NCBI GenBank assembly: GCA_046329055.1
Contig: JAXLVK010000018.1
Coordinates: forward strand, 1 to 64,000
DNA length: 64,000 bases
Origin: JADKCL01 sp046329055
GTDB taxonomy: Bacteria; Bacteroidota; Bacteroidia; J057; JADKCL01
Direction of reading: 5' to 3'
The translations under genes and the position numbers were made by a program. The notes beneath the pieces are model-generated. The model made no database searches. It was not told the origin of the DNA and saw only the letters and a program-made list of their open reading frames with translations. Shown piece by piece: positions 56,575-63,623 of the stretch (its first letter is position 1; every line of letters begins with the position of its first letter).

Positions 56575-56593
56575 TTGACACGAGATGTCAAAA
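56575..56593. repeat. Second copy of the TTGACA-CGAGA-TGTCAA element
   Basis: The same 19 bases as in copy 1, including the five-base spacer CGAGA. The arms here are 6 bases (TTGACA / TGTCAA). It lies in the intergenic gap upstream of the YiiX-like gene and near the divergent lipoprotein start. The identical spacer argues for a common origin. Confidence 0.6.
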
Positions 56594-56724
56594 GTCATGG
56601 CTTGATTTGGATATGCGGTTGACAGCAATCGACCGCCCGGCCCAGGAGGGCCTTCTACTCTCCGACCGCTGGCTGCCTGATACTTTTCTTCTTGTGTGCT
56701 TGTTTCAAAAGGTTCTGTTTTCCC

Positions 56725-56753
56725 AAAAAGGGTGCCGCAAGGTGCCCTTTTTT
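56725..56753 (+). terminator. Orphan bidirectional terminator-like hairpin
   Basis: AAAAAGGG (56725-56732) pairs with CCCTTTTT (56745-56752), extended by TGCC/GGTG with two G-U wobbles, around a GCAA tetraloop. A T-run follows on the plus strand, an A-run precedes it, so it could work in both directions. No gene is known to end there. Confidence 0.6.
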
Positions 56754-56763
56754 GGTTTGCCAC

Positions 56764-56794
56764 TTGAGCGGCGGATGGACTTGCCGTATCTTTG
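56764..56794 (+). promoter_or_regulatory. Bacteroidota promoter of the YiiX-like gene
   Basis: TTG at 56764-56766, 20 bases, then TATCTTTG at 56787-56794, a perfect -7 box. The ATG is 14 bases further on, leaving a leader of only a few bases. Confidence 0.75.
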
Positions 56795-56808
56795 CGCCCG
56801 GATTGAAT

Positions 56809-57471
56809 ATGAGACCCAAGGACCGCATCCGTCAAGGCACATACACGATCATCTTCGGATTCTTCGTGTTTTACACCATTCGCTACATCGACTTCAACCC
56901 CTATCCCAAGTGGCTGAACGAGCACCAATGGCAACAATGGAAGGCCGCCGGCCTCGATGAGTCCACCTTGATGGATGGCGACCTCGTGCTACGGCACAGC
57001 AAGGGCTTCGTCAGCGATGCCATCCTCACCTTCCAGACCCAAGATCCACAGTTTTCCCATAGCGGGATTGTCCGCAAGAAAGACGGGAAGACCTTTGTTT
57101 ACCATGCGACAGGCGGCGAGGAAAACGTCTCTCAAAAGATGAAGTGCGACCAAATCGCGATCTACTGCCACCCGGCAGCTACATACAAGTTTGGCGTATT
57201 CCGCTGGGACCTCACCGATGAACAGCGCGAACGCTTCGTGAAACGCCTGGATCGCTGGTACGACTCCGGAATGGAGTTTGACCTCGATTTCGACATGACC
57301 ACCAATGACAAGATGTACTGCTCCGAGATGATCTATAAAGGTCTCGTGGAGGCAACCGGCGACGAAAACTACATCTCCCTGTCCAAGGTGATCGACAAGC
57401 CCTACGTGGCAATCGACAACCTGTACCTGAACCCGCACTGCAAGCAGCTGTTCAAGTACGAATACGAATAA
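56809..57471 (+). CDS. YiiX/YebB-like NlpC/P60-type cysteine hydrolase (family C92)
   Basis: A 220-residue protein with one N-terminal membrane segment (YTIIFGFFVFYTIRYIDF). The catalytic His is in FSHSGIVRKKDG, and the Cys in KMYCSEMIYKGL. LMDGDLVLRHSKGFVSDAIL is typical of the permuted papain-like YiiX family. Such enzymes act on amide or ester bonds in the envelope. The promoter is directly upstream, with a short leader. The ATG at 56809 is preferred over an upstream frame that crosses the promoter. Confidence 0.85.
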   Translation: MRPKDRIRQGTYTIIFGFFVFYTIRYIDFNPYPKWLNEHQWQQWKAAGLDESTLMDGDLVLRHSKGFVSDAILTFQTQDPQFSHSGIVRKKDGKTFVYHATGGEENVSQKMKCDQIAIYCHPAATYKFGVFRWDLTDEQRERFVKRLDRWYDSGMEFDLDFDMTTNDKMYCSEMIYKGLVEATGDENYISLSKVIDKPYVAIDNLYLNPHCKQLFKYEYE

Positions 57472-57514
57472 GCCCCCCTTTTTCGGCCTACGTGAAATAT
57501 TTTTCAGAAACTTC

Positions 57515-57544
57515 TTGACAGCGTCAATGAAGTTCGTACATTTG
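57515..57544 (+). promoter_or_regulatory. Bacteroidota promoter of the first lipoprotein of the tandem pair
   Basis: TTG at 57515-57517, 19 bases, then TACATTTG at 57537-57544. The ATG is 65 bases downstream; the leader contains TTTAACGATCACTTT, shared with the second copy. Confidence 0.75.
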
Positions 57545-57609
57545 CACCCGATTTGCAGAAATGCACGTCGGAATTGAAAGACAATTTTTAACGATCACTT
57601 TACATTGTT

Positions 57610-57993
57610 ATGAAAAGAACATTGAAATTTTCTGCTGTTGCACTGCTCGCAGTGGTGGTTCTCTGGGCATGCGGCGGTGCTAGCGGTCCTAAGGCTGTTG
57701 GTGAGAGCTTCCTGAATGCTTTCGCTAAAGGCGACATCGAAGGCGCTAAGAAGTACGCTACCAAAGACGCTCAAGCTTCTTTGGACATGATGGCTGCTTC
57801 CGCTGAGGCTAAGAAGGCCAACCCCGACAAAATCGAAATCGGCGAAGTGAAAGAAGAAGGCGACAAGGCTACCCTCTCCTACAAAGAGAACGGTACCGAC
57901 AAGACCCTCGACCTCGTCAAGGAAAACGGTGAGTGGAAAGCTGCTTGGAGCAAAGGCGGTGGCGCTCTCGAAGACCTCGGCAAAGGCATGTAA
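57610..57993 (+). CDS. DUF4878-like lipoprotein, C-terminal tail cut off by an in-frame stop
   Basis: A 127-residue lipoprotein; lipobox VVLWAC at about residue 20. One NTF2-like domain: VGESFLNAFAKGDIEGAKKY, then KIEIGEVKEEGDKATLSYKE, and LVKENGEWKAAWSKGGGALE. It is nearly identical to the gene at 58.4 kb over the first 110 residues. The TAA at 57991 is followed in frame by EAVETVVDSAAGAMDSAAHGE and a second TAA at 58057. Without the stop it would be 148 residues, close to its 146-residue paralogue, so the stop truncates an Ala/Glu-rich tail. Strong codon bias suggests high expression. Confidence 0.85.
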   Translation: MKRTLKFSAVALLAVVVLWACGGASGPKAVGESFLNAFAKGDIEGAKKYATKDAQASLDMMAASAEAKKANPDKIEIGEVKEEGDKATLSYKENGTDKTLDLVKENGEWKAAWSKGGGALEDLGKGM

Positions 57994-58083
57994 GAGGCTG
58001 TCGAAACTGTGGTTGATAGCGCTGCTGGTGCTATGGACAGCGCTGCTCACGGCGAGTAATTACGTCCTCATCATAGATTTGAT

Positions 58084-58120
58084 CAACAGGGTTCCATTTT
58101 TGGAGCCCTGTTGTGTTTTT
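58084..58120 (+). terminator. Terminator after the first lipoprotein
   Basis: CAACAGGG (58084-58091) pairs with CCCTGTTG (58106-58113), inner TCCA/TGGA, followed by TGTTTTTGG. It lies 24 bases past the second (downstream) TAA, so it terminates the long form of the reading frame. Confidence 0.85.
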
Positions 58121-58321
58121 GGCCCCTCGGATTTCGGCATTCATTTTCCACATGCCATGACTGGCCCTGATGCGCTTCAAGCAACTGACAACCGAAGAAA
58201 TCACCCCATTGCGGCAAAATTTCTAGTATCTCGACCCAGGCTCTGGGCCTCTCAGCGTCCCATAAAACAGTCGATTGTGGATACCGAAATGGGAAATTGA
58301 ATCCCGAACAATTATTCGGTC

Positions 58322-58349
58322 TTGTGTTTGAAAATTTTTCATACCTTTG
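58322..58349 (+). promoter_or_regulatory. Putative promoter of the second lipoprotein
   Basis: A perfect -7 box, TACCTTTG at 58342-58349, with a TTG at 58322-58324 (spacing 17, short of the usual 19-20). The leader before the ATG again contains TTTAACGATCACTTT. Confidence 0.55.
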
Positions 58350-58412
58350 CCACGGCTTTTTTCGGAAAGTCAATGAATTAAAAGTTTGTTTAACGATCAC
58401 TTTTAAAAATCT

Positions 58413-58853
58413 ATGAAAAGGACACTGAAATTTTCTGCTGTTGCACTGCTCGCAGTAGTGGTGCTCTGGGCATGCGGTGGCGCTAGCGGCCCCAAGGCTG
58501 TTGGCGAAAGCTTCCTGAATGCCTTCGCTAAAGGCGACATCGAAACCGCCAAGAAGTACGCTACCAAAGATGCTCAGGCTTCCCTGGACATGATGGCTGC
58601 TACTGCTGAGGCCAAGAAGGCCAACCCCGACAAGATCGAAATCGGCGAGATCAAAGAAGAAGGTGACAAGGCTACCCTCTCCTACAAAGAGAACGGTGCT
58701 GACAAGACCCTCGACCTCGTCAAAGAAAACGGCGAGTGGAAAGCTGCATGGAGCAAAGGCGGTGGCGCTGCCCCCACTGAAGAGCCTGCTGCTGAAGAGC
58801 CTGCTGCTGAGGAGCCCGCTGCTGACAGCGCTGCTACCGAAGGTGCAGAGTGA
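58413..58853 (+). CDS. DUF4878-like lipoprotein with acidic Ala/Glu tail (second of tandem pair)
   Basis: A 146-residue lipoprotein, lipobox VVLWAC, near-identical to the upstream copy to about residue 118 (differences such as GDIETAKKY and KENGADKT). It then has a tail of EEPAAEEPAAEEPAADSAAT. The repeated EEPAA units are low-complexity and likely disordered. The strong codon bias, the promoter and the separate terminator suggest its own high-level transcript. Duplication with later gene conversion is likely. Confidence 0.85.
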   Translation: MKRTLKFSAVALLAVVVLWACGGASGPKAVGESFLNAFAKGDIETAKKYATKDAQASLDMMAATAEAKKANPDKIEIGEIKEEGDKATLSYKENGADKTLDLVKENGEWKAAWSKGGGAAPTEEPAAEEPAAEEPAADSAATEGAE

Positions 58854-58873
58854 TTCAACCTCGATAAGAAAAG

Positions 58874-58906
58874 AAAAAGGGACTCAGACGAGTCCCTTTT
58901 TCTTTT
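58874..58906 (+). terminator. Terminator after the second lipoprotein
   Basis: AAAAAGGGACTC (58874-58885) pairs with GAGTCCCTTTTT (58890-58901) around the loop AGAC, followed by CTTTT. Perfect stem of 12 bases, 20 bases past the stop codon. Confidence 0.9.
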
Positions 58907-58966
58907 GGGGTGTTTTGGAAATGGGGCTTATTGGATAGATCGTGGGTTTTGACGATTGTGCATTCC

Positions 58967-59008
58967 CGCATCCGTAGGGGCAGGTCGCGACCTGCCCCTA
59001 TGGATGCG
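58967..59008. repeat. 42-base near-perfect palindrome
   Basis: CGCATCCGTAGGGGCAGGTC starts at 58967 and its reverse complement ends at 59008; only one pair of 21 mismatches. The centre is TCGCGA. It lies between convergent transcription units and is not followed by a T-run. It looks like a dispersed extragenic palindromic element. Confidence 0.8.
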
Positions 59009-59127
59009 CGGATGCGATTTCAGATATCCATTTGGGATCACCCACACCCGTGAATCGCTCCCGAATGAGCCCAACCTCGCGACACGATCTCCAATCCTAG
59101 CATCTCGCCACACCATCCACATACCCC

Positions 59128-59172
59128 AAAAAATGTTCAGCCCCGGCCCTGCATCGCAGAACCGGGGCTGAA
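59128..59172 (-). terminator. Terminator of the cystathionine beta-synthase gene
   Basis: TTCAGCCCCGG (59136-59146) pairs with CCGGGGCTGAA (59162-59172), 11 perfect bases around a 15-base loop. On the minus strand the stem is followed by a T-run (complement of AAAAAA at 59128-59133). Confidence 0.88.
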
Positions 59173-59203
59173 CTCTTCTGTTACACCCTAGATGATTCGG
59201 GAA

Positions 59204-60571
59204 TCAACCCGCCAATACGGCGATCAGGTCGGATTTCGTGATGATATGCAAGCCGCCATTCGCATCCTGCATCATCACCGCCGGGCAATCTTTGGTGATC
59301 ATCTTGGAGATCACGTCGATGCGCGTGGTGGGCAGGACGAAGGGGAAAGGATCGCTCATCGCGTCAGCGACGGGGCTTTCACGAAGGCTGGGGTCATCCA
59401 GGATGGTGTTGAGCACCCGGCTCTCGTTGATGGTGCCGACGACATTGCCACTCTCCACGACGGGCAGCTGGGTGATGTCGTACTCACGCATGAGCTCGAT
59501 TACCTGCAGCAGCGTGGAGCGCGGGGACACGGAAATGATGCTGGCCGACTTGCCCTTGCGGTCCAGGATTTCCTGGGCGGTGAGCATGTTGCCCTTGTCG
59601 ATGAAGTGGTGATCGCTCATCCACTGATCGTTGTAGATTTTGCCGAGGTAACGCGTTCCATGGTCAGGCAGGATCACCACCATGACATCGTCCTTGCCGA
59701 GGCCACGTGCATACTCCAATGCGCCATGGACAGCAGACCCACAGGACCAACCCACAAAGAGGCCCTCAAGGCGGGCGAGCTTGCGCGCCATGATGGCTGC
59801 ATCCTTGTCCGCGACCTTGATGATATGGCTCACGAGGCTCATGTCCATGTTCGCCGGGAGGATGTCCTCGCCGATGCCTTCTGTGAGGTAGCTGTAGATC
59901 TCGTTGTGATCAAAAATCCCTGTCTCGTGGTACTTCTTGAACACGGAACCATAGGTGTCCACACCCACCGTGACCAAGTTGGGATTCTGCTCCCTGAGGT
60001 AGCGCGAGCAGCCGGACATGGTGCCGCAAGTGCCCATCCCCGCCACGAAATGCGTGATGCGGCCATCCGTCTGCTGCCAGATTTCCGGACCGGTGCTTTC
60101 ATAATGCGCCTGGGTATTGCTCAGGTTGTCGTATTGGTTGGGGTAATACGAGTTCGGGATCTCCTTGGAGAGGCGTTTCGCGACTGAGTAATAGGAACGG
60201 GGGTCGTCCGGCTCCACGGCAGTGGGGGTGACCACGACCTCAGCACCCATGGCGCGGAGGATGTCCATCTTCTCTTTGCTCTGCTTATCAGGCATGGTGA
60301 AGATGCAGCGGTAACCTTTTACTGCGGCTGCGATCGCCAGGCCCATGCCGGTGTTGCCGCTGGTACCTTCAATGATGGTGCCGCCGGGTCGCAGTAGGCC
60401 CTTGCGCTCCGCGTCTTCGATCATCTTGATCCCGATGCGGTCCTTGATGCTGTTTCCGGGGTTGAAGTACTCGACCTTGGCCAATACGGTGGGCTTCACA
60501 TGGGATGCCACCGCGTTCAGCTTGATCAGCGGAGTGTCGCCGAGGGTTTCGAGGATATTATTCTGCCACAT
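59204..60571 (-). CDS. Cystathionine beta-synthase with C-terminal CBS pair
   Basis: A 455-residue PLP enzyme of fold type II that condenses serine and homocysteine to cystathionine. The PLP lysine lies in NPGNSIKDRIG, the phosphate loop is EGTSGNTGMGLA, and GMGTCGTMSGCSRYL is the second PLP loop region. About residues 335-455 carry a CBS-domain pair (ILDRKGKSASIISVSPRSTLL, YDITQLPVVESGNVVGTI, DCPAVMMQDANGGLHIITKSDL). Cysteine synthase with CBS domains is the main alternative. Start ATG at 60571; a longer frame to 60688 adds a membrane-like region that is not part of the family. Confidence 0.92.
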   Translation of the reverse strand: MWQNNILETLGDTPLIKLNAVASHVKPTVLAKVEYFNPGNSIKDRIGIKMIEDAERKGLLRPGGTIIEGTSGNTGMGLAIAAAVKGYRCIFTMPDKQSKEKMDILRAMGAEVVVTPTAVEPDDPRSYYSVAKRLSKEIPNSYYPNQYDNLSNTQAHYESTGPEIWQQTDGRITHFVAGMGTCGTMSGCSRYLREQNPNLVTVGVDTYGSVFKKYHETGIFDHNEIYSYLTEGIGEDILPANMDMSLVSHIIKVADKDAAIMARKLARLEGLFVGWSCGSAVHGALEYARGLGKDDVMVVILPDHGTRYLGKIYNDQWMSDHHFIDKGNMLTAQEILDRKGKSASIISVSPRSTLLQVIELMREYDITQLPVVESGNVVGTINESRVLNTILDDPSLRESPVADAMSDPFPFVLPTTRIDVISKMITKDCPAVMMQDANGGLHIITKSDLIAVLAG

Positions 60572-60603
60572 AGTCTCACCTATTTTGATGTGTAGAAGCT
60601 CGA

Positions 60604-60634
60604 CCAAGCTACAAAATATCCCAGCGAACCCAAA
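60604..60634 (-). promoter_or_regulatory. Bacteroidota promoter of the cystathionine beta-synthase gene
   Basis: On the minus strand, TTTG (60631-60634), 19 bases, then TAGCTTGG (60604-60611). The ATG is 32 bases downstream of the -7 box. Confidence 0.7.
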
Positions 60635-60714
60635 CAATACCGCAAAAACGAAATAGTGCCCGCATTTTGGGACGCGGGCACTATTCAATGCAGAATATTA
60701 TTCTTCAATTGATC

Positions 60715-62040
60715 TCATTCTCCCAACGGGATCACGTAGCGGAGGCGCACCTCCTCCCCTGCTTCGCGGATCATCAGGTACTCCAGCGACTTGGCGCTGA
60801 GGCGAACCACGTAGGGATCGTTCTCTGGGAGCTGGTTGATGACCTCGACGAGGATGGATTGGCCTTTCTGCGGATAGTTCACCCGGATGTAGCTGCCGGT
60901 GGGCAGGTAGCGGTGGAATGCGTAGAAACGCGTCTGGTCCGTCGCGAAATCCTGGATCGTGCCCACTTTGCCGGACTCCTCGATGCGCTTGTAGCTGATG
61001 CCGGTGGATTTGTCCTTGTAAACGCTCACCGTGGCTGTGGTCGGGACAGTGGTGGCCTTCGGCGCGGTGAGGACCTTGAGGTCGGGGTATTGCTCGAGCT
61101 TGGGTGTGGAGTCCTGCACGGAGGAAATCGCCTCGATCAGGGAGGTGCCTTGGTTCGGGTTTTCGTTCCCGTCGGCCTTCACGCGCAGGGCTTGGCCTTC
61201 CTTGATGCTCGTGTTTTCAAGGCGATTGATCTTGCGGAGCTCGCTCACGTCCATGCCGTAAGTGCGGGCGATGGCGAACAGGGTTTCACCGGGCTTCACC
61301 ACGTGGATGCCGGGGCTGGTCTTGACCTTGGTGGCATTTTGATCGCCGCCGCCTTCGACCAGTGGCTTCACGGTCGCGCTTTCGGCAGGCTTGGCGACCA
61401 CGGGGTTCTCTTCCGGCTTCGGCTTGATCACCTCGGGTTCCACGGGCTTCACCGTCTCAACAGGCTTCGTGACTTGCGCAGTGCCCGATTCGCTCACCCA
61501 GAGCTTCTGCCCTTCTTTCAAGCCGTCCGCGCTCAGGCTGTTCCACTGACGAATCTGATCGACGGTCACGGAGTACTTCCGGGAAACGGCGTAGAGCGTC
61601 TCGCCCTTGGCGACGGTGTGCTGCTTGCGGCCGCTGGAGCTGGGATTCTGATCCGCTGTCGGTGCCGGCTTGGGGGCTGGTGCGGTGGGGCTCGCCGTAA
61701 CTGGCTTGGGAGCAGGCTGCGTGGTGCCACCACTAGCCGTGCTGCCGGACATGTTTTGCAAGGAAAGTCCCTTGGCAGCGCCACGCGAGGGCACCATCAA
61801 CACCTGTCCGACCTGGATATTGGCGCCTTGGATGGAATTGATCTCCTCCAAATTGGCCACACTCACGCCGTATTCCTTGGAAATGCGTCCCAGGTTGTCG
61901 CCTTTGGCGATCTTGTACAGGACGTAAGACTTGCCATTCACCACCTTGACTCCCACAGAGTCTCCTGGCACAGAGGCATTTACACACACTGGCAGGGCCA
62001 TCGCCCCCGCTATCAACATCCGTGACAGTACTTGCTTCAT
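60715..62040 (-). CDS. LysM protein with three LysM domains and a C-terminal RlpA-like domain
   Basis: A 441-residue exported protein with a signal peptide (LSRMLIAGAMALPVCVNA). Three LysM peptidoglycan-binding domains are visible: YVLYKIAKGDNLGRISKEYG, HTVAKGETLYAVSRKYS, and HVVKPGETLFAIARTYG. Proline-rich linkers (QPAPKPVTASPTAPAPKPAP) separate them. The last 90 residues (TRFYAFHRYLPTGSYIRVNY, ILVEVINQLPENDPYVVRLS) resemble the double-psi barrel of RlpA. Likely to bind or trim the cell wall. The ATG at 62040 is chosen for the signal peptide. Confidence 0.88.
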   Translation of the reverse strand: MKQVLSRMLIAGAMALPVCVNASVPGDSVGVKVVNGKSYVLYKIAKGDNLGRISKEYGVSVANLEEINSIQGANIQVGQVLMVPSRGAAKGLSLQNMSGSTASGGTTQPAPKPVTASPTAPAPKPAPTADQNPSSSGRKQHTVAKGETLYAVSRKYSVTVDQIRQWNSLSADGLKEGQKLWVSESGTAQVTKPVETVKPVEPEVIKPKPEENPVVAKPAESATVKPLVEGGGDQNATKVKTSPGIHVVKPGETLFAIARTYGMDVSELRKINRLENTSIKEGQALRVKADGNENPNQGTSLIEAISSVQDSTPKLEQYPDLKVLTAPKATTVPTTATVSVYKDKSTGISYKRIEESGKVGTIQDFATDQTRFYAFHRYLPTGSYIRVNYPQKGQSILVEVINQLPENDPYVVRLSAKSLEYLMIREAGEEVRLRYVIPLGE

Positions 62041-62178
62041 GCGTCTTCTATTATTGAACAAGCAAAGTATTCGAATTGCCACCGCTCATTCAATGGCAGC
62101 TATCCCCAGTGTTTACGGCAGTGTACAGGGAAACGGACGATTCAAATCAGCGAAATGCGAAGAAAAGTAACGAAAGAC

Positions 62179-63474
62179 TCAGTTTGTTGCGGCCTGCTTC
62201 ACCCTTCCCACCCCCAAGGTGAGCATGAAGCCGACGACGAGGAAGCTCACTCCGACCTGCCGTTCCATCATGGATTCGCCCATCATCGCGAGTGAATAAT
62301 TGAGCCAGAATGCCCAGAAAATCAAGTCTTTGGGCCAGCCTCGTACAACCAATGGATAAAACCAAGCGAGCAGCAAAATCGTCACTCCCAAGATGCCACA
62401 ACCAGCCGCCATTTGCAGGAATTGATTGTGGGGCTGTAGGAAGTTCTCCGGGCAGAGCTTAGTGCCATCTTCTACGTATTGATCCGTCATGTCCGGCAGG
62501 AGGTCGGCCATGCCCACGCCCAGGACAGGGTGCTTTTGCCACAGATGATAGGCTGTCTTCCAGCTCTCGATCCGGCTCCCAATGCTCAAGTAATTGGGAT
62601 CCTTGCCTTGGAAGTACTCAGTCACGTCCATCTTGGTGTTTTCCACCCGCTTCTGAAACGAATCGATCCCGTAGTATCCAATCACCGGCATCGACGCCAG
62701 GGCCACCGCCAGCAGGACTGCAAGCAGGATCTTCTTCCGCTTGATCAATTGGAACCAACCCAAAATGAGGATGCAGAGGTACAGCCCCACCAGCCCAGTC
62801 CGAGTCGTCAGGACGTGCATTTCAAAAAAACACAGCAGCAGGATCGCGATCACGACCCAACGCTCGTGACGGTGGATGAGGTACCCCTCTTGCATCAGGC
62901 TCCACATCCCACCTAGGATCGAAAAGGCCATCACCACGCTGAAATAGATATGGTTGCAGCCCAGCCACACTTCAATCTCCTTGGAGATTTCCACCCTGTG
63001 GTTCATCTCCTCCGCATTGAAAATGTACTCCATGAGCGTCCCAGAGCCCACGAAGCAGGTCGATAGCAGCAAAATGAGCAATACAATGCGCACCTGCTTC
63101 ACGGAAAACGGCCCCAGTGCAGCCCAGGCATACATCCCGGCAAGCAGCGGCAATTTGATGATCACTTCCTCCTGCCATACCTCAGCCCGGATTTCTCTGG
63201 TCCAGATGCCACTCACGATCTGCAGGAGCAGCAACAAGGAGAACAGCATGGCAGGCGGATTCCTGAGGAACCTGCGAAGATGCTCTCCGGGCGGCAGGAT
63301 GCACAGCGCTGAGACCGTGAACAATCCAATCCCGATCGACATCAATCCCGGGGACGTCACGAGTCCAGCTGTCGTCAGGCACAAACCGAAGAAGCCCAGC
63401 CAGCGGAACATCTCCTCCCGCCGGGCAAGCCGCACCTGCTCCCCTCTCCAACCAATTCTGAATTGATCCTGCAT
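62179..63474 (-). CDS. O-antigen ligase/polymerase family membrane protein (Wzy_C)
   Basis: A 431-residue polytopic protein, about ten to twelve membrane segments, with the Wzy_C domain. The large periplasmic loop has the typical RIESWKTAYHLWQKHPVLGVGMADL and later QPHNQFLQMAAGCGILGVTI, the family's functional H-N-x-x-L motif. It joins O-antigen to lipid A core or polymerises glycans. Starts at 63474 (ATG) or 63549 are possible; the former lies after a clear hydrophilic lead. It is divergent from a PMT-family glycosyltransferase, a likely partner in surface-glycan assembly. Confidence 0.88.
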   Translation of the reverse strand: MQDQFRIGWRGEQVRLARREEMFRWLGFFGLCLTTAGLVTSPGLMSIGIGLFTVSALCILPPGEHLRRFLRNPPAMLFSLLLLLQIVSGIWTREIRAEVWQEEVIIKLPLLAGMYAWAALGPFSVKQVRIVLLILLLSTCFVGSGTLMEYIFNAEEMNHRVEISKEIEVWLGCNHIYFSVVMAFSILGGMWSLMQEGYLIHRHERWVVIAILLLCFFEMHVLTTRTGLVGLYLCILILGWFQLIKRKKILLAVLLAVALASMPVIGYYGIDSFQKRVENTKMDVTEYFQGKDPNYLSIGSRIESWKTAYHLWQKHPVLGVGMADLLPDMTDQYVEDGTKLCPENFLQPHNQFLQMAAGCGILGVTILLLAWFYPLVVRGWPKDLIFWAFWLNYSLAMMGESMMERQVGVSFLVVGFMLTLGVGRVKQAATN

Positions 63475-63559
63475 CGCTGCCAAACTACATGTTTTTTCCC
63501 TGCCTGAGTAGGCATTGGTTTCGGGACGTATCCGATGCAACCGAATCATCGAAAAGCGG

Positions 63560-63567
63560 TATCTTGT
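63560..63567 (+). promoter_or_regulatory. -7 box before the PMT-family gene
   Basis: TATCTTGT, close to the consensus TAnnTTTG, 5 bases before a GTG (63573) and 56 before the ATG used here. If the GTG is the true start, the mRNA would be leaderless. Confidence 0.5.
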
Positions 63568-63623
63568 CTGCTGTGAATCACCCCTCTGAATCCCTCAATC
63601 GGAACGATGGAACTTGGAGTCGC

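Larger units (their letters stand above)
56488..56808. other. Intergenic region with palindrome copy, orphan hairpin and a promoter
   Basis: A 320-base gap with three elements: inverted-repeat copy 2 (56575-56593), a terminator-like hairpin (56725-56753), and the promoter of the YiiX-like gene (56764-56794). No coding frame is convincing. Confidence 0.5.

Noticed and set aside
56502..56960. 152-codon plus-strand frame upstream of and into the YiiX-like gene
   Set aside because: It crosses a terminator-like hairpin and the YiiX promoter, and runs out of frame into a well-matched gene.
60667..62025. Plus-strand reading frame of 452 codons opposite the LysM gene
   Set aside because: Antisense to three clear LysM domains; no domain in its own product.
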